Assembly: GCA_030145055.1 (NCBI GenBank)
Contig: JAQYWK010000003.1
Coordinates: 62,001-126,000 of the forward strand
Source: Desulfovibrio sp.
GTDB taxonomy: Bacteria > Desulfobacterota > Desulfovibrionia > Desulfovibrionales > Desulfovibrionaceae
Direction of reading: 5' to 3'
DNA length: 64,000 nt
Within the stretch, counting starts at the first letter, position 1. Every line of letters starts with the position of its first letter. Below are positions 1-10,252 of this stretch, in pieces. A program made the translations under genes and the position numbers. The notes beneath the pieces are model-generated. The model did not search any database. It was not told where the DNA came from and saw nothing but the letters and a program-made list of their open reading frames with translations.

Positions 1-699
1 CTCACCGTAACGATAATCCTCGGTGGTATTGCGATCACAATAAACATTCTTAAGCCTGCCTTCACTATCATACTCGTATCTATATTCGATTTTTATGGGA
101 TAAACATCAAATGACCGCTTAATAATTCGCCCGTTATCATCTCTCTCGATATCAAGCTTAGCGAAAGCTTTATCCGTCCCCGGAATCATAAAAGACTTCG
201 ACTGAAACTGCGGCACAGCTTCCATATCCACAGAATCCCGTTCAAGTTCATCATGGATGGATTCGCCCGTCCCTGATTCAGGACGTCTGCGCTGATTCCT
301 CGCTACTTCGGACATCAATTCTTTACCGTATGGCGTATTGTGTAGCTCCTTAACCAACTCCAATTCGGGATTGCTCAGCATAAAGTTGGTGTGGACCTGA
401 GATTTAGCTCTATTGCGAGTTTCAATGAGATTTTCCATCTCGCTATATCGACGATCCCAAAGAGCCTTGCGTTGCCCCTTTAACATCTTAGGATACATCT
501 TTTCGGAGTTGTTGAATTCAGAGAAGAAACGTTGCTGATAATTAGCTTTGGGATCAACGCCGAATTCCATCGGCTCTACGATCTCATACAACCTTTCAAG
601 TTTCTCCTCTGGTTTCATGGACTTATGATATAATATCTCGCCCATATTCAGTTCGCTTTGCTTTTTTTTTCTAAGATAGTAGCCATCTAAATTATCCAT
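1..699 (-). CDS. C-terminally truncated (window edge) protein with YD/RHS-repeat-like segment
   Basis: Open frame on the minus strand from ATG at 699 (MDNLDGYYLRKKKQSELNMGEILYHKSMKPEE...) to the window edge, ending ...IEYRYEYDSEGRLKNVYCDRNTTEDYRYGE, which resembles a YD repeat. Absent from the ORF track because it runs off the edge. Confidence 0.6.
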   Translation of the reverse strand, partial: MDNLDGYYLRKKKQSELNMGEILYHKSMKPEEKLERLYEIVEPMEFGVDPKANYQQRFFSEFNNSEKMYPKMLKGQRKALWDRRYSEMENLIETRNRAKSQVHTNFMLSNPELELVKELHNTPYGKELMSEVARNQRRRPESGTGESIHDELERDSVDMEAVPQFQSKSFMIPGTDKAFAKLDIERDDNGRIIKRSFDVYPIKIEYRYEYDSEGRLKNVYCDRNTTEDYRYGE

Positions 700-845
700 A
701 CTAATTCTCCATAATTTTTTATTCGCCATGCAAAACATCCAAAACCATTCCAGATTTTACTTGGCAAATTGTTTGAATTAATATGGAGAGAATATCGTTT
801 AGACCGGACCCGAATCAGCCGACTCAGGTCCGGCCTAGAAAAAGT

Positions 846-888
846 ACAAAAAAAATCGGCACCACCTGATTTTATCAGATAGTGCCGA
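846..888 (-). terminator. Rho-independent terminator downstream of relA/spoT
   Basis: TCGGCAC...GTGCCGA inverted repeat at 856-888 followed on the minus strand by a T8 tract. Confidence 0.75.
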
Positions 889-1015
889 CATAATATCTCT
901 TCAATTTCAACAGTATAGGAACACTTCGTATATTCTGCATATCGCCAGAACATCAATTTATTCTCAACCAAAACTCACTTAATCAGCTTAAACATTGCTG
1001 ATTAGGACCTGATAA

Positions 1016-3190
1016 CTAACTCAAACGAGTAGTCTCAAGCACGGCATCGAGTGTCTTAAGCTTGTTCAGAGCGCGATGAAGATGCCCAAGGTCTCTAACC
1101 TCAACAGTGAATTCCAAGAGCGAAATTCCATCCACATCTGATCTAAATGTACCGGAATCAATATTCACATCCTGATCGGACAGAATTGAACATATCTTGG
1201 CAAGTAAACCTTTGATATTCTTACACCTGATACTGATTTGCGCCGGATGCGAAGCCTCTTCCTGTCCACCGGACCACGAAACATTTAAAAGCCGCTCTTC
1301 TTCAAGGTTTTTAACATTCGGGCATGTTGCAGAATGAACAGCAACCCCGCGCCCACGACTGATGTAACCGATGATAGGCTCGCCCGGTAGCGGCGTACAG
1401 CAACCCGCAAACCGAATAAGGACATTATCAACGCCTTCGATTTCGATGGCATTCCCTATGTCTTTAGCTTTATCTTTGTCTTTCTCTTCGGGAGTCTGCG
1501 CTGGATGAACGTCCGGAACTTCCTCCTCACCTTCTATGTTGTTAATCACAGCATAGAGACGACGCAGAATCTTGCGCGGAGTAATTCGCGAATAGCCCAC
1601 GTTTGAAAGCAGATCATCAACAGTACCACATGAAAATTCATCGGCAAGCATGACAAAATAGCCATCTTTGATGGCCTTCGGCACATTCAAATTCATGCGG
1701 CGGCCTTCTTTCTCAAGCATCTCTTTAGCAAGCCTGATTGAACGCTCGCGCTCTTCCGTTCTAATGTAATGCTTAATGCGCGTACGAGCCTTAGCGGTCT
1801 TAACAAACTTAAGCCAGTCACGACTCGGCTTGCGTTTCTTATCGGTAAAGATCTCAACCGTGTCACCATTTTTAAGCGCAGTTGTCAGCGGAACGAGCCT
1901 GCCGTTAACTTTAGCTCCAGTACAATGGTTACCAACATCGGTATGAATAGAATACGCGAAATCAACAGGAGTAGCGCCATCAGGAAGCTCCTGAATGTCA
2001 CCACCTGGTGTGAAAATATAAACTTCATCATTAAACAGATCGAACCTGAGCGAAGACATAAACTCGCGCGGATCTTCGAGTTCCCGCTGCCAGTCCATAA
2101 TCTGACGTAGCCATGAAAAACGTTCCGCATCTCTATTCTGCTTTGAAGCACTAGTACCGGACTCTTTGTACTGCCAGTGAGCGGCAACACCATACTCGGC
2201 GACCTTCTGCATCTCTGCGGTACGAATCTGAATCTCGATTCGCTCCCCTTCGGGACCGACAACAGTAGTATGCAGACTCTGATACATATTAGCTTTTGGA
2301 ATGGATATGTAATCCTTAAAACGACCAGCTATGGGCATCCACATGGAGTGAACCAGTCCCAGAACTGCGTAACACTCCTTAACTGAATCAACGATTACTC
2401 TGAATGCTATAATATCATGAACCTGATCAAGCTCAAGCCCCTGACGCACCATCTTATTGTAAATACTGTATTTATGCTTAGTTCTTCCGTAAATAGAACC
2501 AGTGAGTTCATTACTTTTAAGAACGTCCTGCAAAAGCCCAAGTACTTTATCTACATACTCTTTTCCAAGTGTATGCTGGCGTTCAAGCCCATCTGTAATA
2601 TTTTGAAAAATATCCGGCTTTAGGTAGTAAAGACAAAGATCTTCCAAATCACGCTTAACCATATACAGACCGAGTCTATTGGCTAGCGGAGAATAAATAT
2701 CCAGCGTCTCTTGCGCGATAAGAAGTTGTTTATAATTCTTCTGAAAATCAAGTGTGCTCATATTATGCAAACGGTCAGCAAGCTTAACCATGAGCACACG
2801 AATATCTTCCGCCATAGCTAAAATCATCTTACGAATATTTTCAGCCTTGGCGATAGCTTTGGACTCAAAATCCATCATCCCAATTTTAGTCACACCATCA
2901 ACAATATCTGCAACCTCTTCCCCGAAAAGTTCTGCGATATCATCAATTGTTGCATCAGTATCCTCAACTGTATCATGCAGCAAACCTGCGGCAACAGTAG
3001 GTTCATCAAGCCTCATATCTGCTAATATTTTAGCCACATGCAGGGGATGAGAAAGGTAAGGTTCGCCGGAAAGACGCACCTGTCCCTCGTGAGCACGCGC
3101 TGAAAACACATAAGCTCTGCGAATAAGATCCAGATCAGGATCATCAATATAGGTACTGACTACATCAGTAATTTCATTAATTCTTATCAT
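1016..3190 (-). CDS. rsh: RelA/SpoT family bifunctional (p)ppGpp synthetase/hydrolase (HD, RelA_SpoT, TGS, ACT)
   Basis: HD motif LLHDTVEDTDATIDDI, synthetase YQSLHTTVVGPEG, TGS region, C-terminal ACT. Start chosen at MIRINEITDVVSTY (ORF track start at 3241 is probably too long). Confidence 0.93.
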   Translation of the reverse strand: MIRINEITDVVSTYIDDPDLDLIRRAYVFSARAHEGQVRLSGEPYLSHPLHVAKILADMRLDEPTVAAGLLHDTVEDTDATIDDIAELFGEEVADIVDGVTKIGMMDFESKAIAKAENIRKMILAMAEDIRVLMVKLADRLHNMSTLDFQKNYKQLLIAQETLDIYSPLANRLGLYMVKRDLEDLCLYYLKPDIFQNITDGLERQHTLGKEYVDKVLGLLQDVLKSNELTGSIYGRTKHKYSIYNKMVRQGLELDQVHDIIAFRVIVDSVKECYAVLGLVHSMWMPIAGRFKDYISIPKANMYQSLHTTVVGPEGERIEIQIRTAEMQKVAEYGVAAHWQYKESGTSASKQNRDAERFSWLRQIMDWQRELEDPREFMSSLRFDLFNDEVYIFTPGGDIQELPDGATPVDFAYSIHTDVGNHCTGAKVNGRLVPLTTALKNGDTVEIFTDKKRKPSRDWLKFVKTAKARTRIKHYIRTEERERSIRLAKEMLEKEGRRMNLNVPKAIKDGYFVMLADEFSCGTVDDLLSNVGYSRITPRKILRRLYAVINNIEGEEEVPDVHPAQTPEEKDKDKAKDIGNAIEIEGVDNVLIRFAGCCTPLPGEPIIGYISRGRGVAVHSATCPNVKNLEEERLLNVSWSGGQEEASHPAQISIRCKNIKGLLAKICSILSDQDVNIDSGTFRSDVDGISLLEFTVEVRDLGHLHRALNKLKTLDAVLETTRLS

Positions 3191-3192
3191 AA

Positions 3193-4890
3193 TTATTGCT
3201 GTATCCTGAGCTTCTTTTGCAAAACGGTGGGTATCCACCATCTGTCTGCATTATATCCTAAACCTGCGGGAGCTATTTTCAGCCCTTTAATCCGGCTCTG
3301 ATAAATAGGCAGAGCCATTGGGACATAAAGGAAACAGTAAGGCTGTTCCGCGTGTAATATTTCTTGAATACGATCATAAATAACTTTTCGATCAGCTTGA
3401 ACTAAAGTAGTTCGTCCCTTTTCTAATAGTTCGTCAAGCTCACCATTCTTAAACTTAACAATATTAAGCCCACCTGGAACGGCCTTAGAAGAATGCCATA
3501 CATTATAATTATCAGGATCTTGAGTTATATTCCACCCAAGAATAATAGCATCAAACTTGCCCTTATCAACAAATTCTTTAATAAAGGCAGCCCACTCTAC
3601 GGTTCTTATCTGAACATCAATGCCAATATCTTTAAGACGGTTCTGAATGATTGTTGCAGTCTTAATTCGCAAGGAATTTCCCTGATTTGTGAGAATTGTA
3701 AACGAAAAAGGAGTTCCCTCGCGATCTATGATACCATCTCCGTCAGTATCTGACCATCCGGCCTGTTTTAAAAGCTCCACAGCTTTTTCGGGATGATATC
3801 CGTAAGGAACAAGCTTATCATTGTATACCCATGTTCCGGGCTTATATGGACCTATAGCAGGAGAACCGAGTCCCAAAAGAACTCCTTTGACTATTTCCTC
3901 TTTATTGATTGCATAAGAAATAGCCCGTCTAACTCGGACATCTTTGAAAAAAGGTCTTTCCAAATTATACCCCAACCATGTGTACCCAAAAGAAAGAAAC
4001 TTAAATTTCTCAAAATCTTTTTCCCAACTAGATCCTTTAGTCTGAAACAAATACTGCTGAGGAGTAAGATCCATGCCATCTAAGTTGCCGGTCTTAAGTT
4101 CCATGAACTGAGTAGATGAATCTGGAATAACTCTATACACTATCTCATCTATATAAGGACGCCCTTCAAAATAATCTTCGTTAGCCTCAAGAATAAGCCT
4201 TTGACCGGAAATCCATTCCTTCAATTTATAAGGACCAGCTCCAATTGGCGCGCGTGAATATTTTGTTTCTCTCAGATTTTCGTTTTCTAGAAGATGCTTA
4301 GGCAAAATATCAAACGCCCATGTAACTAGCGAACGGGCAAAAACTTTGTCATAAGTCACTTCAAAAGAATACTTACCCGTGACCTTGAATTCTTTAACAT
4401 TCAGAAAATCAGAAGCGTAGGCAGTCGGAGTTTCTGGATTAATCATCATTTTATACGTAAACTCAACATCTTCGGCTGTAAGTGGCTTTCCATCAGTCCA
4501 CCTAATATCTTCACGAAGTTTAAACTTGAACAGTTTTCCATCATTAAGAATTTCAAAAGATTCTGCAGCCTCTGGAACTAATACAATATCTTTGTTGTAC
4601 TTTAGTAGAGAAACAAATAACTTATTTGCTACGGTATGACTTGCGCTGTCAGAAGAAAGTGCTGAAATAAGATTTATAGGCTCGGCAAGGAGCGGCTCGG
4701 TTATTCTTCCGCCGTAAACAGGAGTTGAATCTTGAGCCGAAACAGCAGTACTTTCAATAGAAGATTTCTTCTCTGACTCTTGCTCAGGAGTTTGACCGCA
4801 CGCGGCGAGAAAGACAAAACAGCCGAATAGAACGTAAGCAAATATGCTGCGACTCATGTTTTCCTTGTTTTTTTGTAAAAAATATTTCAT
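3193..4890 (-). CDS. Family 5 (oligo/dipeptide-type) ABC transporter substrate-binding lipoprotein
   Basis: Lipobox FVFLAACG; SBP_bac_5-like body (KFKLREDIRWTDGKPLTAEDVEFTYKMM, VRRAISYAINKEEIV). Confidence 0.88.
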   Translation of the reverse strand: MKYFLQKNKENMSRSIFAYVLFGCFVFLAACGQTPEQESEKKSSIESTAVSAQDSTPVYGGRITEPLLAEPINLISALSSDSASHTVANKLFVSLLKYNKDIVLVPEAAESFEILNDGKLFKFKLREDIRWTDGKPLTAEDVEFTYKMMINPETPTAYASDFLNVKEFKVTGKYSFEVTYDKVFARSLVTWAFDILPKHLLENENLRETKYSRAPIGAGPYKLKEWISGQRLILEANEDYFEGRPYIDEIVYRVIPDSSTQFMELKTGNLDGMDLTPQQYLFQTKGSSWEKDFEKFKFLSFGYTWLGYNLERPFFKDVRVRRAISYAINKEEIVKGVLLGLGSPAIGPYKPGTWVYNDKLVPYGYHPEKAVELLKQAGWSDTDGDGIIDREGTPFSFTILTNQGNSLRIKTATIIQNRLKDIGIDVQIRTVEWAAFIKEFVDKGKFDAIILGWNITQDPDNYNVWHSSKAVPGGLNIVKFKNGELDELLEKGRTTLVQADRKVIYDRIQEILHAEQPYCFLYVPMALPIYQSRIKGLKIAPAGLGYNADRWWIPTVLQKKLRIQQ

Positions 4891-5089
4891 AAAATTGCAT
4901 AATTGATCGAGCTAAACAGTATGGACTAATGTCTATTAAAAGCCAAGCAATGTATGCAGATAGATTGACCTAAACGTTTTTTTACTTTACGGAAACACCG
5001 TAACAATCAAAATCTAATAAATATTTCCATATTCAGTACTGACGTTACAAAAATATATTAAAAGTTAGAGTCCGGGGGTCCAAACAAGG

Positions 5090-8000
5090 ATGTCTCAAAA
5101 TGAAGAAGCAGTCGTAAAGAAAATTCTTAAAGACTTCGTGTCCAATACCGTACCAGAATACATTCTGGACGGATCCCGCACTATTGTGAGTTCTGGCGGA
5201 GTGCAAAAACTGGATATCAGGAAGCGCGAAAGATACTGGGATATCGATTCATCAATCCAAGGTGACGATTTTCAGATCTACACCTCTGAGCTTGGTTTGA
5301 ACCTGGCTGAAGAGAATATCAACCACTATTGCAACTGTCCGGACTCTTATTCCGGGGTATGCAGACACGTAGGTGCAGCAGCTTTAAAGCTTTTGCTTTC
5401 ACTCGATACTGAGGAAGAAAAAGCAGAAACAATAAAAGCGGCTGACTGGCGTCAAAATTTCAGATCATTTTTCTCCACTGAATTAGAACCTGAAGCTGGA
5501 AAACATTATATTATTTACCGCATGTACCCAGAGCCAGAACGCTTGCAGGTATCCTTTTTCAGAGCCAGACAGAACAAGTCCGGCCTTTCACAGGTTCAAA
5601 ATGAAGTGGATCTAGAAAGCATCATAGCAAACCCTGAGTGGAGCGAAACTTCTCCCAACCTACCGCTTGTTGCCGAACAGATAGGCCATTACCTTGACTA
5701 TCGTGGACACAGAGTCGACATCCCTGCTGGCTTACATGCATGGTTTTTCAGATCAGTTAAAGATGAATACTATATATTCCTAAAAGATACAGATATCCCT
5801 ATCCGCATTGAAAGCAGGACTATGCAACTGAAACTTTCTCCGCAACTTGCGGACGAAGGTCTCAGCTTCGACATCCTCTTATCTGATGAAGGCAAACCGC
5901 CTTTCTCTATTATGGATGATGATGATGTTTTCTTTTACGGAAGACTGCCACTATGGGTATACTGGAAACATGGCTTTTACCCAGTTCAGACTACTCTAGA
6001 CCCTAAACTCGTACAGGAAATGAGAATCCAGAATCCGATAATTCCTCCGGGAGAGATTCCTGAATTTCTTGATCGAGTTTGGACACAGATACCTGTATCA
6101 GATCTATATGATCACGAAGAGTTTCTTGAAAAAATGCAGCCGTTCTTTGTTCCGGCTACATTTAATCCTAAACTATACCTCAATGAAGAAGGTAGCCTGC
6201 TGACCATCAGGATTGATAACTTATACGACACAGAGCATGGCGAAGTAAGCATGCCAGAACCAAATCCTGATCTTCAGACCGGTAGTTACAAAGACGGAGA
6301 AAAGTCCTACCTTGTACGCCGTGCTCAAGATGAGGAAGCTCAACTTTTTTCAGAGCTTAGAGATATGGGCTTCCAGCCTCGTAACAACTCCACATGGTTC
6401 ATGGAACAGGAAGCTGCAATCATATTCCTGTTAGATTTCTACCCGCAGCTAGTTGAAGCTTATAGAATTTATGGTGAAAAGAATCTTACCCGCTACAAGG
6501 TAAGACTCACCAAACCGCAAATCATCGCCGAAATTGATACAGATGAAGATAATAAGTGGTTTAATCTCGATATATCCGTTGAATACGATGACCAGAGAGT
6601 TCCCATTGATAAAATCTGGGAAGCATGGAGTCAGGGCAAACGCTACGTACAGCTTAAAGACGGTTCATATACCAGCTTGCCGGAATCATGGCTCAAGAAG
6701 CTCAGTCACAAACTGAAAGCGCTTGGCTATGATCCTGATCAGCCTCCTAGGGCAACCTATGAGCAGTACGAAACACCTATTCTTGACAAGATTATTGAGG
6801 ACCTTCCCGACACCAAAACAGATGAACAGTTTGTTAAGCTCAGGGAAAAAATTAAGGATTTTGAAGAAATTCAGCAACTTGAAGCACCAAAAGGACTCGA
6901 TGCAACATTACGTCCTTACCAGCTTCAAGGGCTTAGCTATCTGAATTTCCTTAGAGAATATCATTTCGGAGGAATTCTTGCGGATGAAATGGGACTAGGT
7001 AAAACAATCCAGACCCTTTCTTTCCTCATGTCCCTATACGAAAGAGGCATCAAGGGACCTAATTTAATCATAGTTCCAACCTCAGTTCTCCCGAACTGGG
7101 AACGTGAAGCGAAAAAATTTGTTCCAGAGCTTTCTGTTTTGACCATTTATGGATCAAGGCGTGAAGAATTATTCAAAAAAATCAATGATTCATGTATCGT
7201 TATTACAACGTATGCACTACTCCGCAGAGATCTCGAAGAGCTGCTTAAACGTGAATACACCACGGTAATTCTCGACGAAGCGCAGAATATTAAAAATCCG
7301 AATACCATCACAGCAAAATCTGTCCGCCAGTTAAAATCTGATATGAGACTTTGCCTATCAGGTACTCCGATTGAAAATAATTTATTTGAACTCTGGTCAC
7401 TTTTTGAGTTCCTTATGCCCGGATTTCTCAGTTCGCAGCACGCTTTCCAGCGCGGCATAATAAAACCGATCAAAGACGGTGATCAGGAAGCTCTTGATTA
7501 CCTGAGAACAAGAGTGCAGCCGTTTATTCTTCGCAGAACTAAATCCGAAGTAGCAAAAGATCTGCCTCCTAAAATAGAGACAGTTCACTATTGCGAACTT
7601 ATCGATGAACAACGCGATCTATATAATGCGCTGGCAAAACGTTTGAGAGATCAGGTCCTTAAAGATGTTGATCAAAAGGGAATGGCCAAGAGCCAGATGT
7701 CCATCCTTGATGCACTGCTCAAGTTGAGACAAATATGCTGCCATCCACGACTGCTCAAGCTCGATATGCCTGGATTCTCAACGAACCTGCCATCAGGTAA
7801 ATTTGACGCATTTAAAGACCTCATTTTCGATGTAGTGGAAGGTGGACATAAGGTTCTAGTATTCTCACAGTTTGTGCAGATGCTGCACATTATCCGCTCA
7901 TGGCTGACTATCAAGGAAATTCCATTCACCTACCTTGACGGTTCAAGTAAGGACCGATTTGAGCAGGTTGATAAATTTAATGACACCCCTGAAATTCCTA

Positions 8001-8299
8001 TTTTCCTGATCTCGCTTAAAGCGGGTGGAACAGGTCTAAACTTAACATCAGCGGATTACGTTATCCATTATGATCCATGGTGGAACCCTGCGGTTGAAAA
8101 TCAGGCAACTGACAGAACGCATCGAATCGGTCAAAAGAGACAGGTTTTCGCATACAAAATGATTTGTCAGAATACAGTGGAAGAGAAAATACTCGGGCTC
8201 CAGGAAATGAAGAAAAGCGTTGCGGACGCGATCATTCCCGGCCAATCCGCGCTCAAGTCTCTTACCCGTGATGACCTTGAAATGTTGTTCGAGATTTAA
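5090..8299 (+). CDS. SWIM zinc-finger SNF2/DEAD-like helicase
   Basis: SWIM motif CNCPDSYSGVCRHVGA; SNF2 motifs LADEMGLGKTIQTL, ILDEAQNIKN, LSGTPIENN, SLKAGGTGLNLTSADYVIHYDPWWNPAVENQATDRTHRIGQ. Confidence 0.95.
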   Translation: MSQNEEAVVKKILKDFVSNTVPEYILDGSRTIVSSGGVQKLDIRKRERYWDIDSSIQGDDFQIYTSELGLNLAEENINHYCNCPDSYSGVCRHVGAAALKLLLSLDTEEEKAETIKAADWRQNFRSFFSTELEPEAGKHYIIYRMYPEPERLQVSFFRARQNKSGLSQVQNEVDLESIIANPEWSETSPNLPLVAEQIGHYLDYRGHRVDIPAGLHAWFFRSVKDEYYIFLKDTDIPIRIESRTMQLKLSPQLADEGLSFDILLSDEGKPPFSIMDDDDVFFYGRLPLWVYWKHGFYPVQTTLDPKLVQEMRIQNPIIPPGEIPEFLDRVWTQIPVSDLYDHEEFLEKMQPFFVPATFNPKLYLNEEGSLLTIRIDNLYDTEHGEVSMPEPNPDLQTGSYKDGEKSYLVRRAQDEEAQLFSELRDMGFQPRNNSTWFMEQEAAIIFLLDFYPQLVEAYRIYGEKNLTRYKVRLTKPQIIAEIDTDEDNKWFNLDISVEYDDQRVPIDKIWEAWSQGKRYVQLKDGSYTSLPESWLKKLSHKLKALGYDPDQPPRATYEQYETPILDKIIEDLPDTKTDEQFVKLREKIKDFEEIQQLEAPKGLDATLRPYQLQGLSYLNFLREYHFGGILADEMGLGKTIQTLSFLMSLYERGIKGPNLIIVPTSVLPNWEREAKKFVPELSVLTIYGSRREELFKKINDSCIVITTYALLRRDLEELLKREYTTVILDEAQNIKNPNTITAKSVRQLKSDMRLCLSGTPIENNLFELWSLFEFLMPGFLSSQHAFQRGIIKPIKDGDQEALDYLRTRVQPFILRRTKSEVAKDLPPKIETVHYCELIDEQRDLYNALAKRLRDQVLKDVDQKGMAKSQMSILDALLKLRQICCHPRLLKLDMPGFSTNLPSGKFDAFKDLIFDVVEGGHKVLVFSQFVQMLHIIRSWLTIKEIPFTYLDGSSKDRFEQVDKFNDTPEIPIFLISLKAGGTGLNLTSADYVIHYDPWWNPAVENQATDRTHRIGQKRQVFAYKMICQNTVEEKILGLQEMKKSVADAIIPGQSALKSLTRDDLEMLFEI

Positions 8300-8337
8300 A
8301 AAAAACGTTAACACTTCATTAACTGTTAATAATTATC

Positions 8338-8373
8338 ACCCCGGATTCTGCAAAGAATTCGGGGTTTTATTTT
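8338..8373 (+). terminator. Rho-independent terminator after SNF2 helicase
   Basis: CCCCGGATTC tgcaaa GAATTCGGGG followed by TTTTATTTT. Confidence 0.8.
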
Positions 8374-8490
8374 AACACCTAGCCCAACAGTATACTATGA
8401 ATATTAGTAATACTTTCATAAAACACATATGCAAACAAATCAAAACGGAGTACAAATAAAACATTGTTATTTTAATTATGGGGGTAGTTA

Positions 8491-9138
8491 ATGGTATCTG
8501 CTGAAAAAATGACTGTCATAGCCTTTGTCGACAACCCTGAATTATATACTAGATCGGAAATTTCTTCCGGACTTGATATTAAATTCTGTGCCAGCCTTGA
8601 CAGCTTCCTGCGAAAAGTTCTCGAGGAAAAATGTAACGGTTTGATATTAGATATACAAAAAGTAATGAAAACACCTCACGAGGAACGCAACAGAATTTTT
8701 TCTGTAGCCGCAGACCGTCCCTTGATGAGGTCTAAGACCGAATCAGGTAAAGCTCTTTTCCTTGATGACTCTGATGCCTTCAAGGTTAATTGCCGCCAAA
8801 CCAAAAACATAACGACTCGAATGAATGAGCGAGTAGAAGTTCACATACCTATCCTGATTAGCCCCGAAGAAGATCCGGCAATGGCTAACAGCTTCAGTGG
8901 CACCGTTCTAAATATTTCCCAAACAGGCTGCTTCATCCTTACCGATGCTGATATTTGCGATCAGGACTTCTTACATATTAAATTTATAGATATTTTAAAC
9001 AAACTTCCAATATACGTAGGAATTCGTTGGTCAAAATCATCCGAGGACAACCTTAATGGGTTCGGTGTAAAATTCATAACTATGGCTGGGAATCAGCCAG
9101 GAGAACTACTCGAAAGGTATATTAAACCAAATCTCTGA
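8491..9138 (+). CDS. PilZ domain protein with N-terminal extension
   Basis: RMNERVEVHIPILIS...GTVLNISQTGCFI...NGFGVKFI matches the PilZ layout. Confidence 0.7.
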   Translation: MVSAEKMTVIAFVDNPELYTRSEISSGLDIKFCASLDSFLRKVLEEKCNGLILDIQKVMKTPHEERNRIFSVAADRPLMRSKTESGKALFLDDSDAFKVNCRQTKNITTRMNERVEVHIPILISPEEDPAMANSFSGTVLNISQTGCFILTDADICDQDFLHIKFIDILNKLPIYVGIRWSKSSEDNLNGFGVKFITMAGNQPGELLERYIKPNL

Positions 9139-9216
9139 AACAATTTGTCGAGTTAAGTTAATCACGACTAGTTTGTGCATAAAACAGCACTAGCAAGTAA
9201 CAGGCATTGAGAAACC

Positions 9217-9720
9217 ATGAAAATATTACGAGTACAATTGTTACAGCCAATTAGAAATGTACTGTTCCTTAGCTTCATTTCAATTTTACTTTCAGGGTGC
9301 GCTATTTTTGGTGGATCTATAGATCATGCTATTGATCTTACAAACGAAAAAGAACACGAAAAAGCGGTCCAGTACCTAACAGGTATAATTGAATCAGACG
9401 CCACTCCGCTGACCAAAGCCGAAGCCTTCATGCTTCGCGGTAAAAATTATACAAGCCTACGTGAATACAGATACGCTTATCGAGACCTACAGGTTGCATG
9501 GAAAGCTTCCTGCGACATTTACCAAAGCTCACCCGCCCCAGAAGTTCCTCCACAAGCAGGCAACGCCACCAAGCCGTTTTCTTCGGCTAGAGCATGTACT
9601 GAAACCGTCCCTTTCCTAATTGATGAACTCAAACCGTTCACCAGCGAATTCGCAGCAATTATGGCAACCCAAGAAGCATTAGCTCTTACCAAAAAACACT
9701 TTCCAGATTTCGCCAAGTAA
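9217..9720 (+). CDS. Putative lipoprotein, TPR-like
   Basis: Lipobox ILLSGCA; short helical repeat-like region (AEAFMLRGKNYTSLREYRYAYRDLQVAWKAS). Confidence 0.6.
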   Translation: MKILRVQLLQPIRNVLFLSFISILLSGCAIFGGSIDHAIDLTNEKEHEKAVQYLTGIIESDATPLTKAEAFMLRGKNYTSLREYRYAYRDLQVAWKASCDIYQSSPAPEVPPQAGNATKPFSSARACTETVPFLIDELKPFTSEFAAIMATQEALALTKKHFPDFAK

Positions 9721-9761
9721 ATCATTTTTAAATTTTATATTATTCCCAATCTGTGCCATTA

Positions 9762-9799
9762 AATTAGCTTGAAAGTTAAATTAAACTTCCAAGCTAATT
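9762..9799. terminator. Bidirectional terminator-like hairpin between convergent genes
   Basis: AATTAGCTTGAAAGTT / AACTTCCAAGCTAATT, one mismatch, between convergent CDSs. Confidence 0.6.
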
Positions 9800-9842
9800 A
9801 AAACCTACAATGCATAATAAAGAAAAACTCTCATTATTAAAT

Positions 9843-10181
9843 TTATCTCAGAGCCTCAAGAGCTTCTCCAATAATCGGAGCTTCTTTGATAAATTCTTTC
9901 AATGTGTTGCACCGATACTGACTACAGACAGCACAATGAGCTGTATTATTATCTACATTACACTTACGTATTGGACACACATTTTCCGTAAAGAAAAATT
10001 TGATTCCCTCTGACTTACATCCATTGCAATTGATTTGGTCAGGTTTAATGTCCGCATTATGCTGCTCGCTCCATTTTTGGGCTACCTCGGCTTTTTTAAC
10101 ATCGCTGTTCTCTTGAGTTGCCAGATAACCTTCACATTTGTCACAATCCATCCCGCAATAAGCAATCATATTTCCCTCCAT
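9843..10181 (-). CDS. DUF3795-like Cys-rich protein
   Basis: MIAYCGMDCDKCEGYLAT...CNGCKSEG...CPIRKC...CAVCSQYRC pattern. Confidence 0.75.
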   Translation of the reverse strand: MEGNMIAYCGMDCDKCEGYLATQENSDVKKAEVAQKWSEQHNADIKPDQINCNGCKSEGIKFFFTENVCPIRKCNVDNNTAHCAVCSQYRCNTLKEFIKEAPIIGEALEALR

Positions 10182-10252
10182 TTATAGTGCTATTTTGTGC
10201 ATGCTCTAGAAGTAAGATCTTTGTATATTGCTGTATTGGAAGAATGGAACAT

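Noticed and set aside
687-971. 94-aa minus-strand ORF
   Set aside because: Spans the relA/spoT terminator and a second hairpin and overlaps the start of the YD-like gene; no family resemblance.
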